Positions 35,058 to 46,800 are shown, counted from the stretch's first letter. The stretch: DNA of 64,000 nucleotides from Cyanophora paradoxa (GCA_004431415.1 QPMI01000457.1:372001-436000), one strand, 5' to 3'. Numbers and translations are program-made. The notes: generated by a model from the letters alone, not told the origin.

Positions 35058-35073
35058 TACTAAGCCGGCAGTT
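35058..35073. repeat. Left target-site duplication of the LINE
   Basis: TACTAAGCCGGCAGTT, identical over 16 bases to 39943-39958. It is followed at once by T residues (the T run is 35072-35079), which on the minus strand is the element's A-tail. This is the arrangement expected after target-primed reverse transcription of a minus-strand insertion. Confidence 0.85.
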
Positions 35074-35814
35074 TTTTTTGCCAAAGCCCATATCAAGGGC
35101 AGGACGATTGTATTAGTTCAGTAACTTTATCGTACGCACTACCGGTTCGGAATGGGCCGAACTCTGGGTCAGAGCATAACCTGAGGCCGGGACACAGGGA
35201 TAGGCGCTTCGACGCTACGGCTGAGCGTTTCTCTTGTAGGGGGGGAGCGTGGTAGGGGACCGTTGTTGAGAGATGTAGATGCGGAAGCCGTAGCCCCTAG
35301 GGGGCCTTTGTTGAGAGTGTAGAGGCGGGAGTCGCGGCTCCAAGGGGGCCCTTCTGGGGAGGCGGGGGTAGGGAGGGGGGGGAAGGGGTGGGGCGGCGCG
35401 GGCGAGGGTAGCGGGCGCGCCCCTTATTTTTATTGTGCGTGGGGCGCGGGGGTGTTTATGAGCCCGAGGGGCGGGCGGTGGCGGGCGGGGTGGCCGCCCT
35501 GGTGGGGTCGTGGGAAGGAGGGGCGTGGTGGAGGCGGAGGCCGCGGGGCTAGGCTGTCGCTAGCGTTCGGGCCAGGGGAGTGCTTAGGAGGGTGGGGCGG
35601 CCCGCGGGCGGGCAGGGCTTTTCGCGAGGGGGGGGTGAGGGGGTGTCATTGCTTCATAGAGCTATCTAACTCAGAAAGGGAGGGCGGTGGGCGTTCATAG
35701 CGCCCCCTCCGTCGGCAGTCTGGCTACCGTAAATCGTGGAAAAGAGAATAAAGAAAGCGGAGGCCGAGGCGGCGAGGGAAGCGGGGCCGCGGGGGCCTAC
35801 AGAAAAGAGAAAAT

Positions 35815-36038
35815 CTACGCTGCCGCGTTGTCGGCGGCGGCCGCCCGGCGGCCTGCCAGGAAGGCCTCGACCGCGGCGGGGCCCCCGAGGGCCGAGGTGA
35901 GCTCGGCGAGCACGCGCTGGGCCGCCTGGTAATTGGTGAGCGAGATGGTAGCCGGCCCGGGCCGGGGGCGGGGGCCGGGCCCGGGCAGGCGCGGGCACGG
36001 GGGCGGCGGCCGCGGCCGGCGCCGGGGCGGCGGCGGCA

Positions 36039-36069
<31 letters not shown>

Positions 36070-38840
36070 CGGCGGCGTCGGCGGCGGCGATGGGGGCGGC
36101 GGCGGCGGCGGGGGCGGCGGCGCCACCCTTGCGCTTCTTGAGGGCGTCGGGGCCGAAGCGCTCGATGGCGCGCTTGCGCGACTGGGCGGCGATGTCCGCC
36201 GCGATCTGGGCAGCCTCCTGGGGGGTCTTGTACCGGGTTGAGCCAGAGCGGTTCTGCCCGGAAGCGGTCTCGCGTGAGCGGCAGGGATGTAACTGCGCGG
36301 TGCGGTGGGCAACGCAGAGGGAGCGGGCCGGACTCCGGCGGTCGGAGGAGCGTGAGGGCGCGCACCGCTGGCGCTAGGGGGCCCTGCATGGGGAGGAGAG
36401 AGGCGTACGAGCGGAAACGGAGCTCGGCGCCCAGTGCATTGAGGCCGAGCGCTCGTGCTGCTGCCGCGTACTTCTTCGGGACTAGCTCCGGCATCTCCTC
36501 TGCGGCGAAGAGTTTCCATAGCGCGAAGGAGGGATCGCAGAGCGCGCGGATGTACGTGCCTGCTTGGGCGAGGAGACGGCTCTCCACGTCAAGCGCGCCG
36601 AGGCCACCGTGTGACGGCGGGAGGACGGCCTTGGCACGCGAGATCCGGCCGCGGGCTGTGCGTTTGCTGGGGGACGCCTCTGCCGAGGGTGGCCAGATGG
36701 CCGCCCAGTATTCATCCTTGATGGCCCGGAGCGCCGCAGGGGGGCAGGGGAGGAAAGCAGCCGCGTACATGTTAACTGATGCGACGATGGCCGTGGCTAC
36801 GTAGACCCGCTGGTGAGCACGCATCGCTCGTAGATTCCAGCGTGCCCTGCGGCTGCGCATCCCGTCTACACGCTTGGCCCAGTAAGGGTTGGCATCGAAA
36901 TCGCCGCGCGGGCCTAACGGGATACTTAGCGTGGACGTGGTCTTGACCCAGCGGATCGGGATCGTTTGGGTCCATTCGGGAAGAGTCGTTGGCTTGCCTG
37001 GTTGTTTGGGAGGTGCTGCTGCACCGGCGAGCATGCCTTCGGTTTTGCTGAGATTGAGCGAGGATCCGTTGTAGCGGCCCGCCTTCTGATACTTAGCTAT
37101 GGTTTTCTTCACCGGGAGACCTGGGTCGGGGCTGCGGGGGTTGATCTTGAGCGAGTGCGCTGCGTCGTCCGCGTATTGGACCAGCTTGGATTCGAGCCGG
37201 GGCTCTTTGGGGGTGGGTACGCCGGTAATTTCCGGGTCCGCGAGGATGTCGCGCGTGGTGGGTTCTTGCTGAGTGTTAAAGAACATACATGCGAAAGGAT
37301 CGCCCTGGAGCGCGCTGCGCGTGACAGGAATAATGATGGGGTAGATGGTACCGTTGATCATAACTTTTGATCGTGCGCCCTTCGTGATGGCGCGGACATC
37401 CGCCAGGAATTCAGGCGGGAAGCCTTGAACGGCGAGGACCCGGAGTGCGTACAGGTGCTCTACGCGGTCATAAGCTTTCTCGAAGTCAGTATTCAGGATT
37501 ACTACATGTTGATCCGTGCGGTTCGCGTGTCGGATAACCGCCTGCATCTGCCAAACATTATCTGAGCCGTTGCGGTCTTGCATGAACCCCGTTTGGACGG
37601 AGCTGATCGTGTGCTGGCAAGCGGGCGCGATGCGCTTTGCCAAGACCGCCCCGAGGAGGCGGCGGTCTATCTGCAGGAGTGTGATAGGCCTCCAGTTCTG
37701 GATCTTATCGCGGTCGCCCTTTTTGTAGAGGAGCTGGATAAGCCCCGTCCGCTGGCGCTCAGACAGGATTCCAAGTGCGCGCGCGCAGTTGTAGCTTTCC
37801 GTGACTAGGGGGCCGAGGACGTCCCAGAACTCTAGATAGAATTTGACTGTGAGGCCGTCCTCGCCCGGCGCTGTCGCTTTGTTCATGTCTCTTAGGCACG
37901 CCTCGACTTCGCCGACCGTATAGGGGGCGCGCATCGGGGGGTGCAGGGGCGGGGGCGCTGTATCTAGGCAGCGGGAGAGGAGCTCCGCCTCTTCGTGGGA
38001 GAGGGGGTCGGCTGGCGTGAGGAGATGGGCGGCTCGCAGCTTGGCGACGACTGCCGGGAAGGCGTCGGCTGCCGCCGGCGTCACGTCCACGGGGCTCGAG
38101 GCTCCGGGATCCGGATTCGGGCGAGCGCCATCTGGCTCAGACCCCGGTGCTTGCGGGTTCGGCCAAGCCGTTCCCGGGAGCGGGCGAGCGCCATCTGGCT
38201 CGGACCCCGCGGGGGCGTCTGGGCGAGCAGGTGAATGCTCATGCGCCCGCGCAGGAGGAAGCCGCGGCGGTGCCGGCGGGTCTTGGCCGGGGGGGTCGGG
38301 GGGGAGCGGGCGCTGGGCGGCGAGAAGCTCCGTGTAGTACGCGCAGGCGATCTCCGCGATGTCCGCCTCCGACGTAGCCGCGGGGGTACCCTCGCTCGGG
38401 GGGTACGGCTGCAGCGAGCGCATGTGGTTATCAGCCGAGGAGTACTTGATGTGGCGCGCTAGGTCCGGGGGGACGGCGTGCGCATGAGCGAGAGAGCGTT
38501 CTAGGTGTTTGCGTGAGCTTAGGGCGGCGTCCGCGGCGTCGAGCGCTGCTTCCTGGACGGCTAGGTAGCCCATGTCGGCGACGGCATAGTCTTCTTCGGT
38601 AGTGTCCACTTCCGCGTCCTGGAGCGCTTGCTCTGCGTCGCGCCATAGGCCTGCGATCGACTCGCGCGCATCGCGGATTGCGGAGTCAGCCTGAGGGCGG
38701 GTCCGGCGGGCTATCTCCCTGTACTCGGCGAAGAGGTCGTCTAGCCAGGCTTGCCAGGCTGCGGTGCGGAGGGGCGGCTGCTGCGGCAACGCGACTGCCG
38801 TGCGCGCCCGTACCGCCTGCTGGAATTGGGGTGTTGGAGG
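35815..38840 (-). pseudogene. LINE reverse transcriptase region
   Basis: The frame carries the core RT blocks: an NTDFEKAYDRV block with the first catalytic Asp, RSALQGDPFACMFF, and YADD at 37164-37175 with the catalytic Asp pair. Upstream is a helical, A/P/G-rich linker to the endonuclease. A maturase-like tail follows (AEEMPELVPKKYAAAARALG). Near 36245 the sensible peptide moves to another frame (NRSGSTRYKTPQEAAQIAAD, RKRAIERFGPDALKKRKGG). After a (GGC)n tract (about 35999-36122) it moves again to LTNYQAAQRVLAELTSALGG and stops at 35815-35817. No RNase H or zinc knuckle is seen. The start on this frame is not an ATG; it probably reads on from the endonuclease. Confidence 0.8.
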
Positions 38841-39750
38841 ACGCGGTCGAGAAGCCGGAAGCGCGCAGCGCGGGGCTTGATGACGGCGTCGGTGTGGAGA
38901 CGCGCGTACACTGCGTCATGGTCCGGGCGCGGGGCCGCGCCCGCTGTGCGGAGGACGCCGACGCGTTCCGCCGCGACGCAGAGGTCGGCGGACAGGAAGA
39001 CGTGGTCGAGGCGCGCCGCGTTCTGGTCGAAGCGGTTTGTCTTGCGGTGCCAGCGCGTGTAGATGCGGTCGCGCGGACGCCTGCGGCGATGCTCATCAAA
39101 CAGGTCGAGGTCGGCCATGAGCGCGGCCCAGTGCCCGAACGGGGCGGGGCGCCGGCGCGGCGTCTGCTCTCGAGGTGCGGGGTCGCGTATGCGTTCAGGT
39201 CTCCTCCGAGGATGAGGGCGTCGCTCGGGGGGAGGTTGAGTGATTCGATCGCTTGGGTGACACCTGCCGCCGTGCGCTTCTGCGACGCCGCATCGTTCGG
39301 CGCGTAGATACAGGCTATAGTGTACGAGTTAACGTCGCTGGCGAGGCGCAGGACCGTGGCGTCATGCGGCTTTAGACCGGGCGTGGGTGGGAGGGGCACG
39401 AGGTCTGCGGTGGCGCCCGGCAGGGCCGGGATGGTCTTGCGAACAAGGAATCCGGTTCCTCTGCTCCAGACATTCGGTTTGAGCTCTGCGGCGGGCGGAA
39501 TGAGCACCCGCCAAGTAGATTCGATGCGCTGTGTAAGAGAGGCGATCTGCTTCGGGCGGAGCCGGTGGTCTATGATGCCCAGAACGTCTACTTTGGTGCG
39601 CTTGAGCCACCCGGTGAGCCGGATGCGGCGCGGTATGCCTGCGAGGCTTTCAACATTCAAAAAGGCGACCGTAAGCAGCGGGCGGGGCGTCGGGGCGCCC
39701 GGGGGCGCGTCCGACGGGGCCGCCGTCGTGTGAGCTGGTCTATCTGGCAT
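38741..39750 (-). pseudogene. LINE AP-like endonuclease region, frameshifted
   Basis: ATG 39750 opens LLTVAFLNVESLAG, the usual N-terminal strand of EEP-fold nucleases. It continues with VDVLGIIDHRL, GTGFLV and LILGGDLNAYATP, the catalytic DLN block. A one-base shift in a C-rich run near 39145 moves the sensible frame to FGHWAALMADLDLFDEHR, RLDHVFLSADL and PRPDHDAVYARL (the SDH-type block). A second shift near 38840 leads into the reverse transcriptase frame. The nuclease nicks target DNA for target-primed reverse transcription. The breaks are in short C runs, so assembly error is a real alternative to decay. Confidence 0.8.
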
Positions 39751-39942
39751 GAGACCGCGTCGGGGCTGCTGGGGTGTGCTGGTTGTCGAGTTTGGTAATG
39801 CTGGGCTACTGGGCGTCGGCCGCGCGAGTTTTGGGACCAGCCACGTGCAGTGCTAGCGGGCACCCGCGTTAGGGAAGCCCCACTGCGCCGGCTTACTCGC
39901 TCGCGGGCCTTCGCTCAATTTTCCGGGGTACCGGAATCCTTC

Positions 39943-39958
39943 TACTAAGCCGGCAGTT
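39943..39958. repeat. Right target-site duplication of the LINE
   Basis: TACTAAGCCGGCAGTT, a perfect copy of 35058-35073, at the 5' end of the minus-strand LINE. It continues into ATACTTAGTC, which belongs to the pre-insertion locus. Confidence 0.85.
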
Positions 39959-40301
39959 ATACTTAGTCGCTGCAGACACTTAGTCGCTACTCGGCGGCGG
40001 TGAGCTAGGGCCGCGGCCCCGCTGAGCTGCTACTTAGCGCGAACGAAGGAAAGCTCTACCCTCACAGCTGTCAAGTGACTCGAGTCACTAGTACGCCCCG
40101 GCCGGCGGCCACGACTCAAGCAGCTTACGCCCCGACCCCTAGCGACCGTGCTGCAGATAGAGCAGCATCCGCTAGCTAGGCCCTTGCAGTCGCTGTAGTC
40201 GAGCTGTCTTTGTGCGCGTTCGCCTAGGTGCGACACAGCCAGGTGAGCTCTCGCTTCACGCCCCATCGGCTTCGGATCCTGCAAGACGCGACGCCGCAGG
40301 C
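39959..40301. promoter_or_regulatory. Right half of the split promoter region of the F-box pair
   Basis: Upstream region of the plus-strand F-box gene at 40302. ACTTAGTCGC recurs at about 39961 and ATTAGTCGC-like words follow (ACTTAGTCGCTACTCGG). Nothing else can be assigned; with 34716-35057 it formed one shared intergenic region of roughly 0.7 kb before the LINE insertion. Confidence 0.4.
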
Positions 40302-41249
40302 ATGGAGAGACCGGAGACGGAGCAGCGTGCGGGGAAGCGGGCCCGGGTCGAGGATCCAGCGCCGACTGTTGACGCCACCGCGGCCGCGTCTCCACAAGCA
40401 GTCGAGCAGGCGGCAGCGGCGCCTTCGCAAACAGCGGCGCAGCCGCCGATGGCGCCGGCGCAAACGCTCCCTGACCTCGTCATGTCCGAACTCTTCAAGA
40501 AGCTCGGGGTGCAGGAGAGCTGGCGCTTGCGCCGCGTCTGCAAGTTCGTCGCCCCGAGCTCGCCTGTCGCGCTGCTCTTCCTGACTGCGAATGCGCGCCG
40601 TGCAGACGGTGGAAGGAGTCGATCGAGAAGGGGACGCTGTGGGGGGACTTCGAGCTGAGGCTCGACGGCTCCACGGTGGGCGAGACGTGCGGCGCGTTCT
40701 CGGCCAGCTTCGCGGACGGGCAGCTGCGGCTGGGCAAAGGGGCCAGCGTCACGGTCCGCTGGAGGCTCCCGGACGACAACGACGGGACCGGGGGGACGAC
40801 GGGCTCCAACTACAGGGGCGCCGTGGCGGCCGTCTGGGGGCTCCTGAGAGCGATCACGGCGAGCCACGCGGGCGACGCGCAGCCGGGGTCGGTGACGGTG
40901 GAGTTCTGCGGGAGCGGCCTGCGCCTGTTCAACGAGGAGTACGCGGACGCCCTCCTGCTCGGAGTCCTGCGGGCGCTGCGGCCGCCGGGCGGGGCGCCCA
41001 GCGGACTGCGCGGCCTCCACGTCGGCCTCACGAGCGCCGAGGGGCGCGGCGAGCGGCCGCCGTCGCCGGACTCGCCCCCGCGCCGGCTGCCCTTCGGCGG
41101 CTACCCGCCGTCGCCCGGCTACGCGTACATGCCGACCTCCCCTCCTACAGCCCCGTGTCGCCTTCATACAGCCCAACGTCTCCTTCCTACACCCCGACCT
41201 CACCGTCCTACGTCCCGTACTACAACCCGTACTCGCCCTCCTACAGCCC

Positions 41250-41284
<35 letters not shown>

Positions 41285-42679
41285 ACGGCCCGGCGGCGCC
41301 TCCCGGCGACGACCCGCTGCGGCCGGGCGGCGAGCTGCGGGCCGCGTTCGCGCCGTTCGGCCAGCTCCGCTCGCTCACCCTCTTCTTCTCCCACCGCTAC
41401 TCCGCCGTCGACCCGGAGTGCGCGGGCGTCGTCGCCGCCGCGTGCCCCCTCTTGGACTCCGTCGCCATCCGCCCGCGCCCCGGCTCGGCCCGCGAGGTCC
41501 TGGCGGCCCTGGCGCGCCTGGCGCGCCTGCGGCGGCTGGCCGTCATCACGGGCGAGCTCCAGCTGCCCCTCGCCGGCGTCGCGGGGCCCCTCGCGGAGGG
41601 CCCCGCCGGCCGCAGCCTTCAGTGCCTCTCCTTCCTCGACGAGGACTCCCTGTTCGGGTGCGCCCCCGCAGGCTCCGCCGCCGCCCCCGCCCCCGCCGCC
41701 TCGCTGACAGCTCTCGCTTCGCTTCGCAGGGAGGGCGAGTTCCCTGGGAGGCTCGCCCCGCCCGCCGGAGACGCGCCGGCGCTGCAGAGCGAGTGCTTCC
41801 GCCGCGCGCGCCCCGCCTGCGTCACGGCCTGCAAGGACGGCCTCGCCGCGCTCGCCCGCATGCCCAACCTGAAGAGCGTCGAGCCGCTCGAGGCGCGCCG
41901 GCCCCGCCCGCCCGCCCGCCCGCCCGCCTGCCCGCGCCGACACCGCCGGCCCGCGCAGTTCGAGGCGGACCAGGCGGACCCGGGAACCGTGGCGGCCCTC
42001 GGGGGCCTCCCGGGCCTGCGGGCGGCCCACGTGCGGGTCTCCGACTGGGCGGGCGGGGAAGAGGCGACCGAGGGCCTCCTGCACGTCCTCAAGCAGGCCC
42101 TCTCCGGCCTCCCCGACCTCGCCACGCTCAAGCTCGACCTCCGGAGTGCGCCGCGCGCCCCCCGCGACCCGGCCGGCCGGCCCGCCCGCCCGCTCACAGG
42201 CGCCGGGGCAGGCACGAGCGCGCGGCCGGTGGCGGTGGTGTCGCTGCTGAGCGCCAAGGCGGTGCGGCGGGCGCTGGCGGGCCTCGAGCTGCGCCTCTCG
42301 CGGCCCCTGGCGGAGGCGGAGGCGGAGATGGTCGCCGCCCTCCCCGCCCTGGGGCGCCTCCGCGTCGCCGCCCGCCTCCCCTTCTCCCTCTCCGTCCGGC
42401 CCTACGAGGTCCGCCCCCCCGCCCCGCCCTGCTCCGCCCCGCCCCGCCCCGCCCCGGCCGAGGCGCGCGGCCGGCCAGATCCTGCTACGGGGCCTGCGCC
42501 CGGCGGTCGCGGTGGAGATCCGCCTGAGGCGGAGCCTGGCGGGGCCCCGGGAGACGCTGGACGCAGACCCGCCGGGGGGGCCCGCGGGCGCCCCGGACCC
42601 CATCGAGGGCCTCTTCGCGGGGCGACGCAACTGGAGCCTGACCGTCGCCCCCGCGCCCGGGCACGACCTCGACCCCTGA
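40302..42679 (+). CDS. F-box / leucine-rich-like protein B with RNA polymerase II CTD-like heptads
   Basis: ATG 40302 starts MERPETEQRAGKRARVED. An A/P/Q-rich linker precedes an F-box (TLPDLVMSELFKKLGVQ, WRLRRVCKF), then an intron to about 40605. The next exon has SVTVRWRLPDDND and ADALLLGVLRALRPPGG, matching the paralogue at 32737-34715. At 41126-41250 it encodes heptads of the YSPTSPS kind: YMPTSP, YSPVSPS, YSPTSPS, YTPTSPS, then YVPYYNP and YSPSYSP, followed by polyproline. Joining the exon to the heptads needs one extra base in the C-rich run at 41136-41145. Further exons carry leucine-rich segments (GQLRSLTLFF, MPNLKSVE, LPDLATLKLDL) and end at TGA 42677-42679. F-box proteins select SCF substrates; CTD-like heptads could be a phosphorylation site or bind CTD partners. 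That role is inference. Confidence 0.7.
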
Positions 42680-43853
42680 CGGCAGGTTTCCTGCTCCGAT
42701 ACCCCATCCACGCCCCTTCTCTCGTGTACCCCTGGCCCACAATCTACGCCCCGACCTTCCCCCTTTTTGCCAAGCTGAGCTCAGCCCCAACCAATTTCGT
42801 TCGCACGTTCCGGTTCGCCCAGCGCGAGAATGTGGTTTGACGTTTATACAATCGGTTGATTTGAATGCAGTCTATATTGTTCTTGAACTTTAGAGCTGCG
42901 TAATGTATCGCAATTTCTATACGAATGTATGTACGAGCTCGTGGGCCGGGCGCGCGCGCGCGCGTTGACCGGGGAATTCGCGCCGCCTCAATTAAGCTCC
43001 GGATCCCCGTGCTCCCGGCGCCTGTAGCTAGCACTGCGCATGCATATGCGCATGCGCGCGAGCTCCAATCTTCGCGATCGCCCGCTTGCGCTCCGGATCG
43101 CTGATGTTCTGCGCGCGCTACATAGCTATAGGCCTTGCCTCGCACTATAGCTAGAATTCGAAGCGCTAGCTGAAGTTGCACTGTTGCGGCGAATTCGAAT
43201 GTAGCCGATAACGCGTAGCCCGGTTCTAGGCCCCCTCCTCGATTCGACCCCCCTTAGTTCTGTACCCCGCCTCAGGAACTTGACTCGGAGTGTCTGCTGC
43301 ATGCAGCCCGCGCGCTGTTGTTGGCCTGCGGGCTGCGCTGAGCCTGCGCGAACCGAAGCTCTGGCCTCAGCTGCTGCGATCATCGAGTTGCACATCCATA
43401 CAGCTGCCCGCCCGCCAGCCACCCGCACTCGGAGCTGATTGTTGACGACGAGTCGGCAACCTGCGAAGCTACGCGAAACGAACTTCGGAAGGTTCAAACG
43501 CGGAACGCAGCCTGCGCAACGTCTATCGATATCGCAGCTGCGCAACGTCACAGAGTCGTAACGCACGGCACGCACGCGGGGCGGGGCCGATCGTCGTGCC
43601 TCGGGAGCGGGATCGTCAGATCGTAGCTTGCCGTTACACCGTAGCTCCAAGGGACTTCGAAGTCAGTTGGATTGCCCTCGTTCGAGCCCAGCAGGCCTAC
43701 GGGGCGCGCCGCACGCGCGCGCGCCCCCCGATCTCGCTGCGGCGGTGACGGTTCCAGGATCGTAGCAACAGCTGCAACTCGCTCAGCTAAGCAGCCTATT
43801 TGTCGGGCTTAGCAGCTGAAGCAGCGCCAAGAAGTGAACCGCACTGCTCGCCG
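42680..43853. other. Intergenic spacer
   Basis: No supported gene. A 5' half AT-rich with GC palindromic patches (GCGCGCGCGCGCG near 42953) is followed by moderately GC-rich DNA that presumably holds the promoter of the cyclase gene at 43854. A 175-codon open frame on the minus strand (43126-43650) lacks the codon pattern of local genes and is not called. Confidence 0.55.
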
Positions 43854-46800
43854 ATGGCGACGGTCACTTCCGCCACGCAGCTGTCCTTTGACAGCCTCCA
43901 GGATCTGAGAGGCACGAAGCTCATAAGCCGTGTGTTTTCTGCGCTCTACGCGACAATCGGTGCGCGCGCGCAATCGACTGCTTCATATGCATGATGGCGC
44001 GCGGGCAACCGGCTGCTTCTCTCTCTGACGCCCGCGCAGGATGGCGCGCTGAGGAGACGCTTAACATCGCCGATAGGATCCAACCGCTGGCGAAGCTCAT
44101 GTGCGCACGCTGAGCCCCCGCCTCAGCGTGACGCAGCCGGCTCAACTGTTGAATGCAGATTACGGGCCCACTTCCTTGTCCTGGCGGCGGCTTACGAGTG
44201 CGCCGCGCCGCGCCCCCGCGTGTGCGCTGCCCACTGCACTAACTGCATGCGCACGCAGCGCATGCTTTGGCGTGGCGGCGGGGGCGGCGCCGGCGCCGGC
44301 CGACGGCGCGGCTCTGGACGCGTTCTGCTCGGGCCGGGCCAACGCGTTCAGGTGCGAACGCAGGATCGAATACAAACTCGTCGCTCCTAACCAGCGCCCG
44401 CGCAGGTTCCTGACGCTGGGGCGGCAGTACGGGCTGCGGTTCGACCGGGACGCCTTCGTGTGGCTCTGCGCCGTCCTCGTCGGCTTCATCGCCGCCTCGC
44501 TCGTCGGCCTGAGCGCCTGGGAGGTCCCCTCCAGGCGCGTCCTCCGCCTCCAGCGCTGGCTCCGCGCGATCCTCTCCGTGCGCGCGTACCCCCCCCCGGC
44601 CGCCCGCTCCGCCCCGCCCCAGCTCTAAGCGCTGAGCCCCGGCGCCGGCGGCAGCTCTCCTTCTCGGTGTGCCTGGTACCCCTCGTGCTGGACACGCTGC
44701 CGTACCTCTCCTGCCGAGGCGACCGGCCGGCGGGGTACCCCTGCTTCTGGAGCGCCCCGAACGCCGCCGGCGTCGCGGCCATCATCAGTGCGCGCCCCGC
44801 GGCCCCCCCGCGTCCCGGTCGCTGGTTCCGGAGTCCGGACCCGATTTCCCGACCGTGCGCCGGCAGCGGCGGCGCTGGGCGTGGTGCTGATCGGGCTGCT
44901 GGCGCTGGCGCGGGTGGATCTGCGCCGCGCCTCGCCCGACGCCAGCGCCGTCCACTCGGGCACCCCGGAGGCCCTCCTCGCGCCCGCCGTCCGCCCCGCC
45001 CCGCCCCCGCCCCCTCCGTCCCGCCCCGCCCCGCCCCCGCCGCTTTCTCAGGCGCGCTCCTCGCAGGCGGTGCTCTTCGTGGGGGCGGACCAGTACCTGG
45101 CCCTCGTATCGCCCTCGGCGCGCGCGGCCGTCCAGGTCGCCGCGGCGGCGCTGCTGCTCGTGCTCCCGACCCTCTACTACCTCCCCTTCCACCGAACCGA
45201 CGCCAACCTCCTCAACGCCGCCTGGGGAGGCGCCGTCCTCGCGTGCGCCCCGGCCCGGCCCGGCCCTCCGCGGGGACGCCCTGCCCAGGCTTAGCGTGCG
45301 CGCGCGGCAGGCTGTACGCGGCGACGGCCGGCCTGCGGGACTCGTACGGGGAGACGATGGGCGCGGCGCCGCCCGGCACGGCCCTCGGCGCCCTCGTCGG
45401 GGCCGGCCTCCTCGGCGGCCTCGCGGGCGCCGCCGCCTGCGCCGCGCGCTACTGGCTGATCGCCCGCGCGTACGCGGCGGCGGTGGCGGCCGGGGGCGAG
45501 GCGCCGGCCTTCGCGCGCGACGTCGACGCGATCGCGGCGGCGCGCCTCATGGAGGCCCGCGCCCTCGCCAGCCGCCGGCGGCGCGCGGGGGCCGCCGAGG
45601 GCGCCAGCGACTCGTCCCGCTCGGACGAGGGCGCCGGCGCCGCCGCGGGGCCGGGCGGCTGCAGCATCGTCTTCCCCATCGGGACGGGCCCGCGCCGGGG
45701 GCCCTGGCACGACCCCACGGACGAGAGCGTCGAGGAGCTCTACCTCAGGTGAGCCCGGGCGAACGGTCTCCCCGCCGGGCGCGCCCGTCGACGTCCCCCC
45801 TGAGCGCCACGCAGGGCGGCGCGGGAGCTGGCGACCTCGCCGCGGGTGCTGGTCGCGGCAGGGGCGTGGGCCCTCTTCAGCGAGAACGCGCCGCTCTCGG
45901 CGCAGTACCTGCGGCGCCTGCGCGAGTGCGAGGGGGGCGTCTCCGGCGAGACCCGCTTCCTCGCCTACGCCCTCGACCGCTTCCGCAAGGAGGAGGTGCC
46001 CCTTTCGCTTTGGCCTCGTCCCGCCCCGCCTCGCCATCTGACCGGCCCCGCGCGCGCCGCCCCGCAGGCCGCCCACCGCGGCGAGGTCCGTCCCGTCCCG
46101 CCCGCCCTTGCCTTTGGCCTCGCCGTCCTTAGCGCGGGCCCCGGGGCCCCGGCTCGCAGGAGACGGCAGACATGCACTCGGCGCTGCTGGCGGCCCGCCT
46201 GCACGAGCGCCGCGCGCGCATCCGCATGCGCGCCTTCTGGAATCTGCTCCTCAAGGGTGACCCCGCCCCGCCCCGCCCCGCCCCCCGCCCCGCCCCTCCC
46301 AGGCCGGCCGCCCCTCTCATCCCGCGGCTCGTTCGCAGACGACCTGGAGCTCGAGGTGGGCGGGGGCGGGGCGGGGGGAGGGCTCTGCTGCAGGCTCTGC
46401 CGTGCCGTACTGACGCGCCTCGCGCTGCAGAAACTACCCGACGCCGTGACGCTGATCCAGGTGCCGCCGCGCCCCCTCCCCTCCCCTCCCCGCTTCTTCT
46501 CCGCCCCTGACGCCCCGCCGCTGGCAGGCCTCCAAGGACGCGGCGGGAATGGTCCGCGCTGCCCGCACGCCCGGCCGGCCCCGCCCCGCTCCCCCGACGG
46601 GGCCCGCGCAGATCTACGAGCGGCTCGAGCGGCGCTTCCCCAACTCGGCCCGCGTCGCCCGCGCCCGCGCCGGCTACCTCCAGGCCCGCCCAAACCCACG
46701 CCCGCTCGCCGGCCCCGCCCCGCCCCAGCTGCGCGTCTGAGCGGGGCGGGGCGGGGCGGGCGCAGGAGTTCCACCTGGAGCTCGAGGGCGCCGCCCGCCT

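Larger units (their letters stand above)
35074..39942 (-). mobile_element. L1-like non-LTR retrotransposon (LINE), 4.9 kb
   Basis: A full-length-looking element on the minus strand is bounded by 16-bp target duplications and ends in a short A-tail (35074-35079). It encodes an AP-type endonuclease followed by a reverse transcriptase, the order of the L1 group. The reverse transcriptase motifs (TAPGEDGLTVKFYLEFW, NWRPITLLQIDRRLL) resemble L1/Tx1-type elements. The segment after the coding region (35080-35814) is G-rich on the plus strand and serves as 3' untranslated region. Coding frames are broken in at least three places, so this copy is probably inactive unless the breaks are sequence errors. 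Confidence 0.85.

Noticed and set aside
43126-43650. 175-codon open frame on the minus strand
   Set aside because: Composition is arginine- and serine-rich with no family resemblance, no splice-consistent neighbours and no third-position GC pattern like that of the real exons.
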